This document shows, piece after piece, positions 15,083 to 24,496 of a DNA stretch of 64,000 bases; within the stretch, counting starts at the first letter, position 1, and every line of letters begins with the position of its first letter. The notes under the pieces were generated by a model. The model was not told the origin of the DNA. It did not search any database and saw only the letters and a program-made list of their open reading frames with translations. The translations under genes and the position numbers were made by a program. This DNA is from an uncultured Bacteroidales bacterium (lineage in GTDB: Bacteria > Bacteroidota > Bacteroidia > Bacteroidales > UBA11471), in NCBI GenBank assembly GCA_947593515.1, contig CANQDQ010000005.1, positions 1 to 64,000 on the forward strand, given 5' to 3'.

Positions 15083-16669
15083 ATGATGAAGAAATACATT
15101 CCCCTGCTGGCTGTCGTGCTGGTGTTTGCCGCCGTCTATGCCTTCTGTTTCGATGCCAAACTCGACCTGAACGGCGACAATGCCGCCTATATACAGTTGG
15201 CGCGAAATCTCTCGCACGGATTGGGCTACTCCAACGTCGCGCCCGGCGGTATTACCCCTGCCGGACATTTCCCGCCCGGATATCCTTTTTTCTTGGCGCT
15301 GTTCATGTGGGTGGGAATCGATAACCTCGTATTCTTCAAAATTCTCAACGGGTTGTTGCTGCTGTTTTCCATTGTGGCGCTTTTCGCTCTGTCGCGCCGC
15401 CTTTCGGGAAACAATGTCGCTGTGGCGGCGACGGCGGCGCTGCTTACCTGTTTTTCGCCGCACCTGATGCACTTCGCGTCGATGGCGATGTCCGAAATGC
15501 TCTATCTTGCCTGCGTGGTGCTTGCTTTCGCGGCGTTGTACCGGTATGCGGTGCAGCAGCCGGCGTCGTTTTACCGGTCGCCGTGGTTTTACGCCGCATT
15601 GTTGGCAGCAGGAGCCGCCTATTATATTCGCACCGTAGGCGCGTCGATACTTTTTGCCGTGTTGCTGTTTTTCCTCTTTCGCAAAGAGTGGAAAGCTGCG
15701 GCTGCCTCCGTCGGCGGCATCGTGCTGCTGCTCCTGCCGTGGTCGATACGCAATGCGGTCTGCGGCATAGAGTCGCGCTATTTCGGTACGATTATGGTCG
15801 TCAATCCGTGGCGTCCCGAAATGGGAACCGTGTCGAGCGCGGGCGAGATGTTCTCCAAAATGATAACCAACTTCGACGAAACCGTGCTCAAAGGGTTTGC
15901 CGAAATTCTTTTTCCTTTCCTCTCTATCGATTATCAGCACCCGTCGGGATTCGGCGGCATCGTTGCCGGCTTGGCGATACTTGCGGTTGTGTTGTATGGC
16001 TGCTGGTCGCTGGGCGGAAAAAACTTCCGCTATCCTTTTCTCGGATTCATCGCGGCGAATATCGGGCTGTTTGCCTTGTGGCATGGCGGCAACGGCAGCC
16101 GCTATGTTGTGCCGGTGGCTCCGTTTCTCTACCTGTTTTTCTATTTCGGTCTGTACAATTTGTTGGTGCTGGCAGCCCGTAAAATGACGAAAACGGCATT
16201 CGATTCCGTGCGCGTGCAGCGTTGGGCATACGCGGCTTTGTTCCTGTTTATCCCCATGTACACACCCGTAGAAGCGCAGGCGCAGCTGTCGCGGCAGCCG
16301 TTCCCGCCCGCTTACCGCAACTATTTCAGGATTGCGGAAACCATGCAGAAGCAACTGCCTGCCGGTGCGATAGTCGTTTGCCGCAAGCCGGAACTGTTCT
16401 CCTATTTTGCACCGGATCACTTTGCCGACCGCTATCTGTTTACAAAAGATGCCGACGCTCTCATTGCCGACCTCGTGGCGCGAAAAGCCGATTTCGTCAT
16501 TTTGGAACAGTTGGGTTACAGCTCTACGCCGCTTTACCTTTATCCTGCCATACAGCAGAATCCCGACCTTTTTCCGGTCGTGCTGCATTTGCAGAATCCC
16601 GATACCTACCTGTTGCGATTCGACCTGAAAGCTGCCGCCGAGCATCTTGCCGGCGGACGTACGGAATAA
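15083..16669 (+). CDS. GT39/ArnT-like membrane glycosyltransferase
   Basis: A 528-aa integral membrane protein with about ten hydrophobic helices. The first periplasmic loop has the GT-C signature with Asp residues (DLNGDNAAYIQLARNLSHG) and a GHFPPGYPFFLA motif as in PMT/ArnT-like enzymes, which move a sugar from a polyprenyl-phosphate carrier to a protein or lipid outside the inner membrane. The C-terminal part (about 400-528) is soluble. Paired with the GT2 upstream, it forms a two-step envelope glycosylation unit; the acceptor is unknown. Confidence 0.8.
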   Translation: MMKKYIPLLAVVLVFAAVYAFCFDAKLDLNGDNAAYIQLARNLSHGLGYSNVAPGGITPAGHFPPGYPFFLALFMWVGIDNLVFFKILNGLLLLFSIVALFALSRRLSGNNVAVAATAALLTCFSPHLMHFASMAMSEMLYLACVVLAFAALYRYAVQQPASFYRSPWFYAALLAAGAAYYIRTVGASILFAVLLFFLFRKEWKAAAASVGGIVLLLLPWSIRNAVCGIESRYFGTIMVVNPWRPEMGTVSSAGEMFSKMITNFDETVLKGFAEILFPFLSIDYQHPSGFGGIVAGLAILAVVLYGCWSLGGKNFRYPFLGFIAANIGLFALWHGGNGSRYVVPVAPFLYLFFYFGLYNLLVLAARKMTKTAFDSVRVQRWAYAALFLFIPMYTPVEAQAQLSRQPFPPAYRNYFRIAETMQKQLPAGAIVVCRKPELFSYFAPDHFADRYLFTKDADALIADLVARKADFVILEQLGYSSTPLYLYPAIQQNPDLFPVVLHLQNPDTYLLRFDLKAAAEHLAGGRTE

Positions 16670-16784
16670 AAAATCTTTTTGACAGGGAACAAAGATATTC
16701 CGGCTTTATGTCGATATGTCGGGGAAAATGGCTAACTTGCGCCCGCTTCTCCGCAGAGAGGTGATATACATAATAAAAATACCG

Positions 16785-18761
16785 ATGAAAGAAGAAGAAA
16801 AACTTCCGGCGGGTCTGCCGGAAAATGCTTTTCGGGAACTGAAAGAGGGAGAGGAGTACCGTCCCGTCATGTCGCCCGACAAAAACTATCGTGAAGTAAC
16901 CCCGTGGTCGGTGTCGTGGGGCATTCTCATGGCAATCGTCTTTTCGGCGGCTGCCGCCTATCTGGGACTGAAAGTGGGGCAGGTGTTCGAGGCTGCCATA
17001 CCTATCGCCATCATTGCCGTCGGACTCTCCACCGCCGCCAAACGTAAAGATGCACTGGGCGAGAATGTCATCATACAATCCATCGGAGCCTGTTCGGGCA
17101 ATGTCGTCGCCGGCGTGATTTTCACCCTGCCTGCGCTTTACATCATACCCGGACTGTCGGCAGGTTTCCTGCAAATTTTTCTGAGTTCGCTTTTGGGCGG
17201 GGTTTTGGGTATTCTTTTTCTGATACCGTTCCGCAAATATTTCGTGTCGGATATGCACGGAAAATATCCTTTCCCCGAAGCTACGGCGACGACGCAGATT
17301 CTCATCTCCGGACAGAAGGGCGGCAGTCAGGCGAAGCCGCTGATTTTCGCCGGACTTATCGGCGGACTCTACGACTTCGTCTTATCTACGTTCGGTTGGT
17401 GGAGCGAGGTGCTCACCACCCGTGTGCTGCCTTTCGGCGAAGCCGTTGCCGAAAAAGCCAAACTGGTGTTCAAGGTCAATACCGGCGCTGCCGTATTGGG
17501 GCTCGGTTACATCGTCGGGCTGAAATACTGTCTGATTATCTGTGCCGGCTCCATATTCGTGTGGCTGCTCCTGATACCCGGATTCAATCTGATATGGGGC
17601 GATACCGTGCTGCAACTCAATAGCGGCGACGTAGCCGTTGCCGTCGGCGACATGACGCCCGAACAGATATTCACCACCTATGCCCGTTACATCGGCATCG
17701 GCGGCATAGCCATGGCGGGTGTCATCGGCATTGTTCGCTCGTGGGGCGTGATACGCAGTGCGGTGGGGCTGGCATCGAAAGAGCTGCGCGGACAGGCTGC
17801 CGCCTCGCGTGTCGTCGTGAAACGCACGCAGCGCGACATCGCCATGAAATCGCTCGTGCTTGCCATTGCGCTCACGCTGGTTTTGATACTGCTCTTTTTC
17901 TATCTCGGCGTGATACACAATTTCGTACAGGCTCTCATCGCCTTTGTCGTGGTAACGCTTATCGCTTTCCTCTTTACGACGGTGGCGGCGAATGCCATTG
18001 CCATTGTGGGCACCAACCCCGTATCGGGCATGACGCTCATGTCGCTTATCTTGGCGTCGGTGGTGCTGGTGGCATCGGGATTGTCGGGCACGTCGGGCAT
18101 GGTGGCGGCATTGGTCATCGGAGGTGTGGTATGCACCGCCCTTTCTACAGCCGGCGAGTTGGTTACCGACTTGAAAATAGGCTATTGGTTAGGCTCCACG
18201 CCCGCCAAACAGCAGACGTGGAAATTCGTCGGCACGCTGGTGGCTGCGGCTACGGTGGGCGGCGTTATGATTATTCTGAACAAGACCTACGGCTTCACGG
18301 GCGACCATGCGCTGGCTGCCCCGCAAGCCAACGCCATGGCTGCTGTCATACAGCCCCTTATGTCGGGGCAGGGCGCGCCGTGGCTGCTCTATGGCGTAGG
18401 GGCATTGATAGCCTTGCTGCTTACATGGCTCAAAGTGCCGGCGCTGGCTTTTGCGCTCGGTATGTTCATTCCGTTGGAACTGAATATCCCGTTGGTTATC
18501 GGCGGATTGGTAAGCTGGTATGTCTCCACCCGTTCTACTGATAAGGAACTCAACAAAGCCCGTTTGGAAAAAGGCACGCTGCTGGCTTCGGGATTCATTG
18601 CCGGCGGTGCGCTCATGGGCGTGGTAAGCGCGGCGATACGTTTTGCCGGATTTGAATACGTTTGCACATGGAACGAAACCATGCAGCAATCGCTCGGTTT
18701 GGTGATGTATCTGCTGTTGATCGGTTATCTGGCGAAGTCGTCTTTGAACGCAAAGAAATAA
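16785..18761 (+). CDS. OPT family oligopeptide transporter
   Basis: A 658-aa polytopic inner-membrane protein of the OPT family. It shows the repeated hydrophobic helices and conserved segments SWGILMAIVFSAAAAYLGLKVG, GENVIIQSIGACSGNVVAG and the FPEATATTQIL motif near residue 160. Relatives take up small peptides by proton symport. The track start at 16716 is replaced by the ATG at 16785 (MKEEEKLPAG), which fits family N-termini and leaves room for a TAnnTTG-like -7 element near 16731. It is monocistronic, with a terminator right after the stop. Confidence 0.9.
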   Translation: MKEEEKLPAGLPENAFRELKEGEEYRPVMSPDKNYREVTPWSVSWGILMAIVFSAAAAYLGLKVGQVFEAAIPIAIIAVGLSTAAKRKDALGENVIIQSIGACSGNVVAGVIFTLPALYIIPGLSAGFLQIFLSSLLGGVLGILFLIPFRKYFVSDMHGKYPFPEATATTQILISGQKGGSQAKPLIFAGLIGGLYDFVLSTFGWWSEVLTTRVLPFGEAVAEKAKLVFKVNTGAAVLGLGYIVGLKYCLIICAGSIFVWLLLIPGFNLIWGDTVLQLNSGDVAVAVGDMTPEQIFTTYARYIGIGGIAMAGVIGIVRSWGVIRSAVGLASKELRGQAAASRVVVKRTQRDIAMKSLVLAIALTLVLILLFFYLGVIHNFVQALIAFVVVTLIAFLFTTVAANAIAIVGTNPVSGMTLMSLILASVVLVASGLSGTSGMVAALVIGGVVCTALSTAGELVTDLKIGYWLGSTPAKQQTWKFVGTLVAAATVGGVMIILNKTYGFTGDHALAAPQANAMAAVIQPLMSGQGAPWLLYGVGALIALLLTWLKVPALAFALGMFIPLELNIPLVIGGLVSWYVSTRSTDKELNKARLEKGTLLASGFIAGGALMGVVSAAIRFAGFEYVCTWNETMQQSLGLVMYLLLIGYLAKSSLNAKK

Positions 18762-18778
18762 ACGGCATTTATATAATG

Positions 18779-18817
18779 CAGGCAGGCGCGACCCGTCGGG
18801 TCGCGCCTGCCTGTTTG
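18779..18817. terminator. Shared terminator between convergent genes
   Basis: A 15-bp GC-rich stem, AGGCAGGCGCGACCC and its complement around GTC, followed by TGTTTGTTATT. It sits between the + OPT gene and the end of the minus-strand gene at 18818. The stem core resembles the glyA terminator. Confidence 0.8.
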
Positions 18818-19750
18818 TTATTCTACCTCTTGCTTAAAGAATCCGATGGAATCGAGATACGTTTTCAGGTCATGGGCAAAAACGGAGGTAAACAGTCGCG
18901 CCCCCTTGTCCCATAAATGCAGTTTGTCTCTGAAATATTCGGGGTGGTCGAGATACAGTCCTGCCGAATGGTAATCGAAAAACGGAATATCGTTTTCGGC
19001 GGCAATCTGTTTCAGCACGCCGTATTGACCGGGCACAACAATTTCGTAACGTGGCGATACGGTGAAAACCAACAGAATATCGTGTTCGCGGCACAACGAT
19101 ATGAATTTTCGGATATATTTCACTTTGTTGCTGTCGCATGAAAAGACGAAGTCGCTATTCTTCAATGTATCGGGAAAATGCGGAGGCGGCGGAAAAGGTA
19201 TATAGCCGTTGTCCTCATTACTTTGTCGATTGACCAATAAACCTGCGACATTAGAAACAGCTTTGGCATTATATCGGTACAGATGTGAAATTTTGTATCG
19301 CCAATATTTCCCCGCTTCCCGAAATATCGAGTCGGAATTATTGTTGCGACCGACGTATGGAGCAAAAAAAGAAATTGCCTTAAAAGGAGTCCTTTCTTCC
19401 CAAAAATCGGCTGCACTCACCTCCAAACAAATAATTCTCGGGATATGATGCGACAAAATATAATTCAGCACCATATATTGCGAATATATATTTTCGGAAC
19501 CCGCAATACCACCATTATAGAAATCGATATTCAGCGTATCCATCAATATGGACGGAACATAATGTTCATTACATCGGGAATTCCCCAAAAGCAAAATATC
19601 TTCTTTGCAGATATCTGTCAAATACCTGATTTTAGGCGCAGAAACATCATTGGAGTGTTGATTGACCCACCACATCACGGCACCGCCTATCCTATCGAAA
19701 GCAAATAAAAGAATTATTATAAACAATACGCTATATATCAGTCGTTTCAT
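18818..19750 (-). CDS. SGNH-like membrane-anchored protein, partner of the MBOAT acyltransferase
   Basis: A 310-aa protein with one N-terminal membrane anchor (about 5-28) and a periplasmic domain. LLLGNSRCNEHYVPS (about 54-68) looks like a GDSL/SGNH-type block, with a serine in the right area, and DKLHLWDKGARL near the C-terminus supplies a candidate Asp-x-x-His. It starts 4 bases after the MBOAT gene. In AlgI-type systems a partner of this kind helps transfer acyl groups to extracellular polysaccharide; that role here is inference. Assignment to a named family is uncertain. Confidence 0.65.
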   Translation of the reverse strand: MKRLIYSVLFIIILLFAFDRIGGAVMWWVNQHSNDVSAPKIRYLTDICKEDILLLGNSRCNEHYVPSILMDTLNIDFYNGGIAGSENIYSQYMVLNYILSHHIPRIICLEVSAADFWEERTPFKAISFFAPYVGRNNNSDSIFREAGKYWRYKISHLYRYNAKAVSNVAGLLVNRQSNEDNGYIPFPPPPHFPDTLKNSDFVFSCDSNKVKYIRKFISLCREHDILLVFTVSPRYEIVVPGQYGVLKQIAAENDIPFFDYHSAGLYLDHPEYFRDKLHLWDKGARLFTSVFAHDLKTYLDSIGFFKQEVE

Positions 19751-19754
19751 ACTG

Positions 19755-21158
19755 TTAAAATTGAAAGTAGATGAATTGGTCGCCGTTCAACACGCCGAAA
19801 AGAAGAATGTAAGAAATGGCGGCAGCAATATACATATGTCGTACTACCCAATATGGGGAATCGGACAGGTGGATATTCCAATGAAATTCATCTTTGCACT
19901 CTTTGAAAAGCACAATAGACAACGCCATGAAAATAGCCATAAGGTCGGCGAGGCGTAAAAAAGGCATTTCCAAATTCGTAAAAATGCCTTTGATAATCCG
20001 TCCGGCATCAGAAAGCGTTTCGGCGCGGAAAAATATCCATGCGAATGCCACGAGGCAGAATGTAACGAGCCAATGGAAAAACTTGCGCACACCCGACATC
20101 GGCTTTTTGGAAAAGCCCAAGAACTTCTCGAGGCAGAGAATGATGCCGTGCAGCGCGCCCCACACGATAAACGTCCAGTTGGCTCCGTGCCATGCCCCCG
20201 AAACGACGAACGTAACCAACAGGTTGAAATAGCCGCGCGCCTTGCCCACACGGTTTCCCCCGAGCGGAATATAGACATAGTCCTTGAACCACGTGGAAAG
20301 CGAGATGTGCCACCGGTGCCAGAAGTCGGTAACCGTAGCCGCAAAATAGGGTCGGCGGAAGTTGTCCATCAGTCGGAAGCCCATCACCCGCGCCGCCCCG
20401 ATAGCCACGAGCGAATAGCCGGCAAAATCGCCGTAAATCTGGAACGGGAAAATCAGCGATGCCAGCAGGTAGGAGCCGCCGTTGTGCTGTATCAGGTTGT
20501 TATAAACGGCATCGACATAGGTGCCGCATCGGTCGGCAAGAGCCAGTTTCAGAAAATAGCCCCAAATCATCAGACGGATACCCTCCATGACAGCGTCGTA
20601 GTCGAAACGCTGCTTCACCTTGAATTGCGGCAGCAGGTGGGTCGAACGCTCGATAGGACCTGCCACGAGCTGCGGGAAAAACGAAACGAACAGAGCGTAG
20701 GTGAAAAAGTTTTTTTCGACCGCCGTCTGTCCCCGATAGACGTCGATGGAATAACCCAGCGCCTGAAACGTGTAGAACGATATGCCCACCGGCAGAAGCA
20801 GTCCGAACTCCGGCATCGGCAGCGCAATCCCCAGATGTTCGAGCAGTAGCGAGAGCGATTCCGCTGCAAAGTTATAATATTTGAACAGAAACAGAATGGC
20901 GAGGTTGAGTACGAGGCTCGCCGTCAGCCACGCCCGTTTTCCCCGTCTGCCCGTGCAACGGTTGATGCCGAGAGCGGCGGTGTAGGTAACCGCTGTGCTC
21001 GTGAGCAGCAGCAGTGCATACGCCGGCTTCCAATTCATGTAAAACCAATAGCTTGCCGCCAGCAAGAAGAGGTTGCGCCACTTCAACGCCGGAATGGCGA
21101 AATAGATGATGCAGACAACCGGAAAAAAGAGTAGAAAATTCAGGGAGTTGAACAGCAT
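19755..21158 (-). CDS. MBOAT family O-acyltransferase (AlgI-like)
   Basis: A 467-aa polytopic inner-membrane enzyme. Family marks are PVGISFYTFQALGYSIDVYRG, FPQLVAGPIERSTHLLPQF, FWHRWHISLSTWF and the invariant histidine in SGAWHGANWTF (about residue 315). Such proteins move acyl (often acetyl) groups across the membrane for addition to glycans. A -7 element TATTTTTG lies 40 bases upstream on the minus strand. The SGNH-like gene follows as an operon. No alginate genes are near, so the acceptor polymer is unknown; the Wza/Wzz and GT genes nearby are candidates. Confidence 0.92.
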   Translation of the reverse strand: MLFNSLNFLLFFPVVCIIYFAIPALKWRNLFLLAASYWFYMNWKPAYALLLLTSTAVTYTAALGINRCTGRRGKRAWLTASLVLNLAILFLFKYYNFAAESLSLLLEHLGIALPMPEFGLLLPVGISFYTFQALGYSIDVYRGQTAVEKNFFTYALFVSFFPQLVAGPIERSTHLLPQFKVKQRFDYDAVMEGIRLMIWGYFLKLALADRCGTYVDAVYNNLIQHNGGSYLLASLIFPFQIYGDFAGYSLVAIGAARVMGFRLMDNFRRPYFAATVTDFWHRWHISLSTWFKDYVYIPLGGNRVGKARGYFNLLVTFVVSGAWHGANWTFIVWGALHGIILCLEKFLGFSKKPMSGVRKFFHWLVTFCLVAFAWIFFRAETLSDAGRIIKGIFTNLEMPFLRLADLMAIFMALSIVLFKECKDEFHWNIHLSDSPYWVVRHMYIAAAISYILLFGVLNGDQFIYFQF

Positions 21159-21198
21159 GGCATAGGATTGATGCGATGAACATACAGAAATATTGATG

Positions 21199-21206
21199 CA
21201 AAAATA
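21199..21206 (-). promoter_or_regulatory. Promoter -7 element of the MBOAT operon
   Basis: TATTTTTG on the minus strand. Its divergent neighbour is the nrnA promoter. The gap 21159-21378 holds only these signals. Confidence 0.6.
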
Positions 21207-21350
21207 TATATAATATCCGAAATGATTAACCGATGATGATAAAAATAGAGAAATTTTATTTTGAAAAAAGTTAAAGCTCTCAACCGGAACGGGAAAAATG
21301 CGATTGATAAATCGTATGCCGAAAGCGTGGATTATTCAAAATAATATCCG

Positions 21351-21358
21351 TATATTTG
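21351..21358 (+). promoter_or_regulatory. Promoter -7 element of nrnA-DUF4827-glmM
   Basis: TATATTTG, 20 bases before the nrnA ATG. No TTTG at the proper -33 distance. Confidence 0.55.
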
Positions 21359-21378
21359 TAGGTTGAAAAAACGAAGAT

Positions 21379-22422
21379 ATGATACCGAAGATTCTGACCA
21401 AAGCGCAAGCCGACGAAATGGGGCAGTTGATCGATGAGGCGAGCCGCATCGTCATTGTCTGTCATGTGGCGCCCGACGGCGATGCCGTAGGTTCGTCGCT
21501 GGCGTTGTGGAATCTTTTGACCGAATTGGGAAAAGATGTCCAAATCATTACGCCTGATGCCTATCCTGCCGATTTGCGTTTTCTCAAAGGGTGTAAAGAT
21601 ATTCTCGTTTATTCCCAATATGTCGATTTTGCAAAAGAGCTGCTCGGTCGTGCCGACCTCGTTTTCTGCCTCGATTTCAACGAGCCGAAACGGGTCGATC
21701 AGATGGAAGCCGTCTTGTGTGCCTCGCCGGCGAAAAAAGTTTTGATAGACCACCATCTCGCTCCGAAACCCTTTTGCGACATGACGGTGTCGCACCCCGA
21801 AATATCTTCGACTTGCGAACTCCTTTTTCGGGTTATCTGTTCGCTGGGCTTGTTCGACCGGCTGACCCTCGACGCAGCCGCCGCCATTTATACGGGTATG
21901 ATGACCGATACGGGCAATTTCACCTACAACTCCAATTCGCCCGAAACGTACCTCATCATCGCGGAGCTGATAAAAAAAGGATTGAACAAGGACGCCGTGT
22001 ATGCGCGGCTGCACAATAACAACCGCGCTGAAAAACTGCAACTCAACAGTTACGCGATTTCCAAGAAAATGGAGCTGTTTCCCTTGCAGGGAGCCTCCAT
22101 TATTTCGCTTTCGCAGCGGGAGTTGAATCACTATCGCTACCAGAAGGGCGATACCGAAGGGCTGGTCAATGTGCCGCTGTCGATAGAAAATATCTATTTC
22201 TCGGCATTCGTGCGCGAAGAAACCAATCTGATAAAAATATCGCTGCGCTCGAAAGGCTCGTTCCCTGCCAATAAAATCGCGGAAGAGTATTTCAACGGCG
22301 GCGGACACCTCAACGCGGCGGGCGGAGAATTTTTCGGTACGTTGCAGGAGGCTTGCGAGGCATTGAAAAAATTGTTGCCGCTGATAGCTCGTCTTACCGA
22401 ACAGGCAAAAAAAGAATCGTGA
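21379..22422 (+). CDS. nrnA: DHH/DHHA1 phosphoesterase, NrnA-type oligoribonuclease / pAp phosphatase
   Basis: A 347-aa cytoplasmic phosphoesterase. The DHH motifs are in order: HVAPDGDAVGSS (about 35), CLDFNEPKRV (about 97), LIDHHLAPKP (about 121) and TGMMTDTGNF (about 173). The DHHA1 substrate domain shows GGGHLNAAGG (about 315). Family members degrade nanoRNA and dephosphorylate pAp; c-di-AMP-product hydrolysis is another option for this fold. First gene of an operon with DUF4827 and glmM, a grouping I know from other Bacteroidales. Confidence 0.88.
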   Translation: MIPKILTKAQADEMGQLIDEASRIVIVCHVAPDGDAVGSSLALWNLLTELGKDVQIITPDAYPADLRFLKGCKDILVYSQYVDFAKELLGRADLVFCLDFNEPKRVDQMEAVLCASPAKKVLIDHHLAPKPFCDMTVSHPEISSTCELLFRVICSLGLFDRLTLDAAAAIYTGMMTDTGNFTYNSNSPETYLIIAELIKKGLNKDAVYARLHNNNRAEKLQLNSYAISKKMELFPLQGASIISLSQRELNHYRYQKGDTEGLVNVPLSIENIYFSAFVREETNLIKISLRSKGSFPANKIAEEYFNGGGHLNAAGGEFFGTLQEACEALKKLLPLIARLTEQAKKES

Positions 22423-22423
22423 T

Positions 22424-23026
22424 ATGAAGAAGATAAAAATCGGAACAGGACTCGTGTTTGCCGCATTGGCTTGTATGCTGCTTTTCTCTTGCAAAAACGG
22501 GAAATCGTACATCGAGCTGCGCAAAGAAGAAGATAATGCTATCAATAAATATTTGTCGAGCGACGGTCGGACAACGGCGCCCCTGCCGGAAGACGGAAAT
22601 TTTCTGACACTGGAAAATTCGGAAAATGCTCCTTTCTACATTCTTCCCGACGGCGTGTATATGCAGATTGCGCGAATGGGGTATCGTGATTCCACCGGCA
22701 CGTTTTTCCGCTCGGGCGACCGCGTATATTTCCGTTTCGAGCGCATGAGTCTTACGTTGTGGGCAACCGGTGTCGAAAGATGGGGCGGCAATTGGAGCGA
22801 TTCCTCCGGTGCGAGCGATACTTACTTTTTCGATTATACTACGCAAGAGGGTACCAATTATTCCCAGTATTTTCAATACGGCTTGGGCATAGAATATCCC
22901 TTACGTTATGTGGGTAACGGGGCGGTGCTCAACCTCATCGTTCCCTCCAAAATGGGATTTGCTACTGAAATATCGAATGTGATACCCTATTTATTCAAAA
23001 TAAGATATAACCTGAAAGAAAACTGA
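22424..23026 (+). CDS. DUF4827 lipoprotein
   Basis: A 200-aa lipoprotein: signal peptide with lipobox LLFSC (Cys about residue 21), then a compact domain of the DUF4827 family with FKBP-like features (FEVRMSL-like strand FRFERMSLTLWA and a GIEYPLRYVGNGAVLNLIVPS end). Its function is not known. It begins one base after the nrnA stop and 7 bases before glmM. The fold similarity to FKBP-type isomerases is my impression and not established. Confidence 0.8.
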   Translation: MKKIKIGTGLVFAALACMLLFSCKNGKSYIELRKEEDNAINKYLSSDGRTTAPLPEDGNFLTLENSENAPFYILPDGVYMQIARMGYRDSTGTFFRSGDRVYFRFERMSLTLWATGVERWGGNWSDSSGASDTYFFDYTTQEGTNYSQYFQYGLGIEYPLRYVGNGAVLNLIVPSKMGFATEISNVIPYLFKIRYNLKEN

Positions 23027-23033
23027 TACTGAA

Positions 23034-24422
23034 ATGGCACTGATAAAATCCATATCGGGAATACGGGGCACGATCGGCGGTCGTGCCGGTGAAGGACTCA
23101 ATCCTTTGGATATTGTGAAGTTTACGGCGGCGTATGCCACCTTTATACGCCGGACGACGAAAAATCCGTCGTCGAAAATTGTGGTGGGTCGCGATGCCCG
23201 CGTGTCGGGCGAAATGGTAGCCCGCTGCGTGGTGGGCACGCTCATGGGCATGGGCTTCGATGTCGTCGATATAGGTCTTGCCACGACGCCTACCACCGAA
23301 TTGGCGGTAACGATGGAAAAGGCTTGCGGCGGCATAATCCTTACGGCAAGCCATAACCCGAAACAGTGGAACGCGCTCAAACTCTTGAACGAGCGGGGCG
23401 AGTTTCTGAATGCGGCAGAGGGCAATGAAGTGCTGTGCATCGCCGAAGCCGAAGATTTCGACTTTGCCGATGTCGAACATTTGGGGCACGTACGGTGCGA
23501 CGACTCGTTTACGCGCAGGCATATCGAAAATGTGTTGGCGCTCGATTTGGTCGATGTCGATGCCATACGCGCCGCCGGTTTCCGCGTGGCGGTCGATTGC
23601 GTCGATTCGGTCGGCGGCATTGCTATTCCCGCGCTGCTCGAAGCGCTGGGCGTGAAAGAAATCGTAAAGCTCAACTGCACGCCCGACGGACTTTTCCCGC
23701 ACAACCCCGAACCGCTGCCGCAGCATCTTACCGAAATTTCCGACCTGATGAAATCGGGCAAAGCCGACGTGGGATTCGTGGTCGACCCCGATGTCGACAG
23801 ACTGGCGATTATTTGCGAGAACGGCGATATGTTCGGCGAGGAATATACGCTGGTTGCCGTAGCCGATTATGTGCTGCACCATACGCCCGGCAGCACGGTC
23901 TCCAATCTGAGTTCGTCGCGGGCGCTGCGCGATGTTACCCGCGCCTGCGGGCAGCGTTACGAGGCTGCCGCCGTGGGTGAAGTCAATGTCGTGGCGAAGA
24001 TGAAAGAAATCGGAGCCGTCATCGGCGGCGAGGGCAACGGCGGTGTCATATATCCCGCTTCCCATTACGGGCGCGATGCCTTGGTAGGCATTGCCCTGTT
24101 CCTTTCGCATCTGGCGAAGTCGCGTAAAAGCGTCAGCGCGCTGCGGGCGGGTTATCCTCCTTACTGCATTACCAAACAGCGGGTCGAGCTTACGCCTGCG
24201 ATAAATGTCGATGCACTGCTGGCTGCCGTCAAAGAAAAATATGCTTCTTACGAAGTTACCGACATCGACGGGGTGAAAATCGATTTTCCTGACAGTTGGG
24301 TACACCTGCGCAAGTCGAACACCGAACCGATAATCCGCGTCTATGCCGAAGCTGCCACCATGCAGCTTGCCGAAGCGAAAGCCGCCGACGTCATGGCGGT
24401 AATCCGTTCGATGATAGCGTGA
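23034..24422 (+). CDS. glmM: Phosphoglucosamine mutase
   Basis: A 462-aa alpha-D-phosphohexomutase that makes glucosamine-1-phosphate for peptidoglycan and LPS. The phosphoserine loop is TASHNPKQWNALK (about 102), the metal site DPDVDRLAI (about 250), the sugar loop GGEGNGGVIYP (about 330) and the phosphate-binding loop RKSNTEPIIRVY (about 425). The assignment over phosphomannomutase rests on family resemblance and the operon context; either activity is possible. Third gene of its operon, closed by a strong terminator. Confidence 0.9.
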   Translation: MALIKSISGIRGTIGGRAGEGLNPLDIVKFTAAYATFIRRTTKNPSSKIVVGRDARVSGEMVARCVVGTLMGMGFDVVDIGLATTPTTELAVTMEKACGGIILTASHNPKQWNALKLLNERGEFLNAAEGNEVLCIAEAEDFDFADVEHLGHVRCDDSFTRRHIENVLALDLVDVDAIRAAGFRVAVDCVDSVGGIAIPALLEALGVKEIVKLNCTPDGLFPHNPEPLPQHLTEISDLMKSGKADVGFVVDPDVDRLAIICENGDMFGEEYTLVAVADYVLHHTPGSTVSNLSSSRALRDVTRACGQRYEAAAVGEVNVVAKMKEIGAVIGGEGNGGVIYPASHYGRDALVGIALFLSHLAKSRKSVSALRAGYPPYCITKQRVELTPAINVDALLAAVKEKYASYEVTDIDGVKIDFPDSWVHLRKSNTEPIIRVYAEAATMQLAEAKAADVMAVIRSMIA

Positions 24423-24444
24423 TAACGAACCATACAATACGTAT

Positions 24445-24485
24445 GCGGGAGAGAAATTCTTGAATTTCTCTCCCGCATTTTTTTT
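24445..24485 (+). terminator. Terminator of glmM operon
   Basis: A 15-bp perfect stem GCGGGAGAGAAATTC/GAATTTCTCTCCCGC, two-base loop, then ATTTTTTTT. Confidence 0.93.
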
Positions 24486-24496
24486 GTGAACGGACG

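Noticed and set aside
15020-16645. 541-aa minus-strand ORF
   Set aside because: Antisense of the GT39-type gene, extremely Arg/Gln/His-rich.
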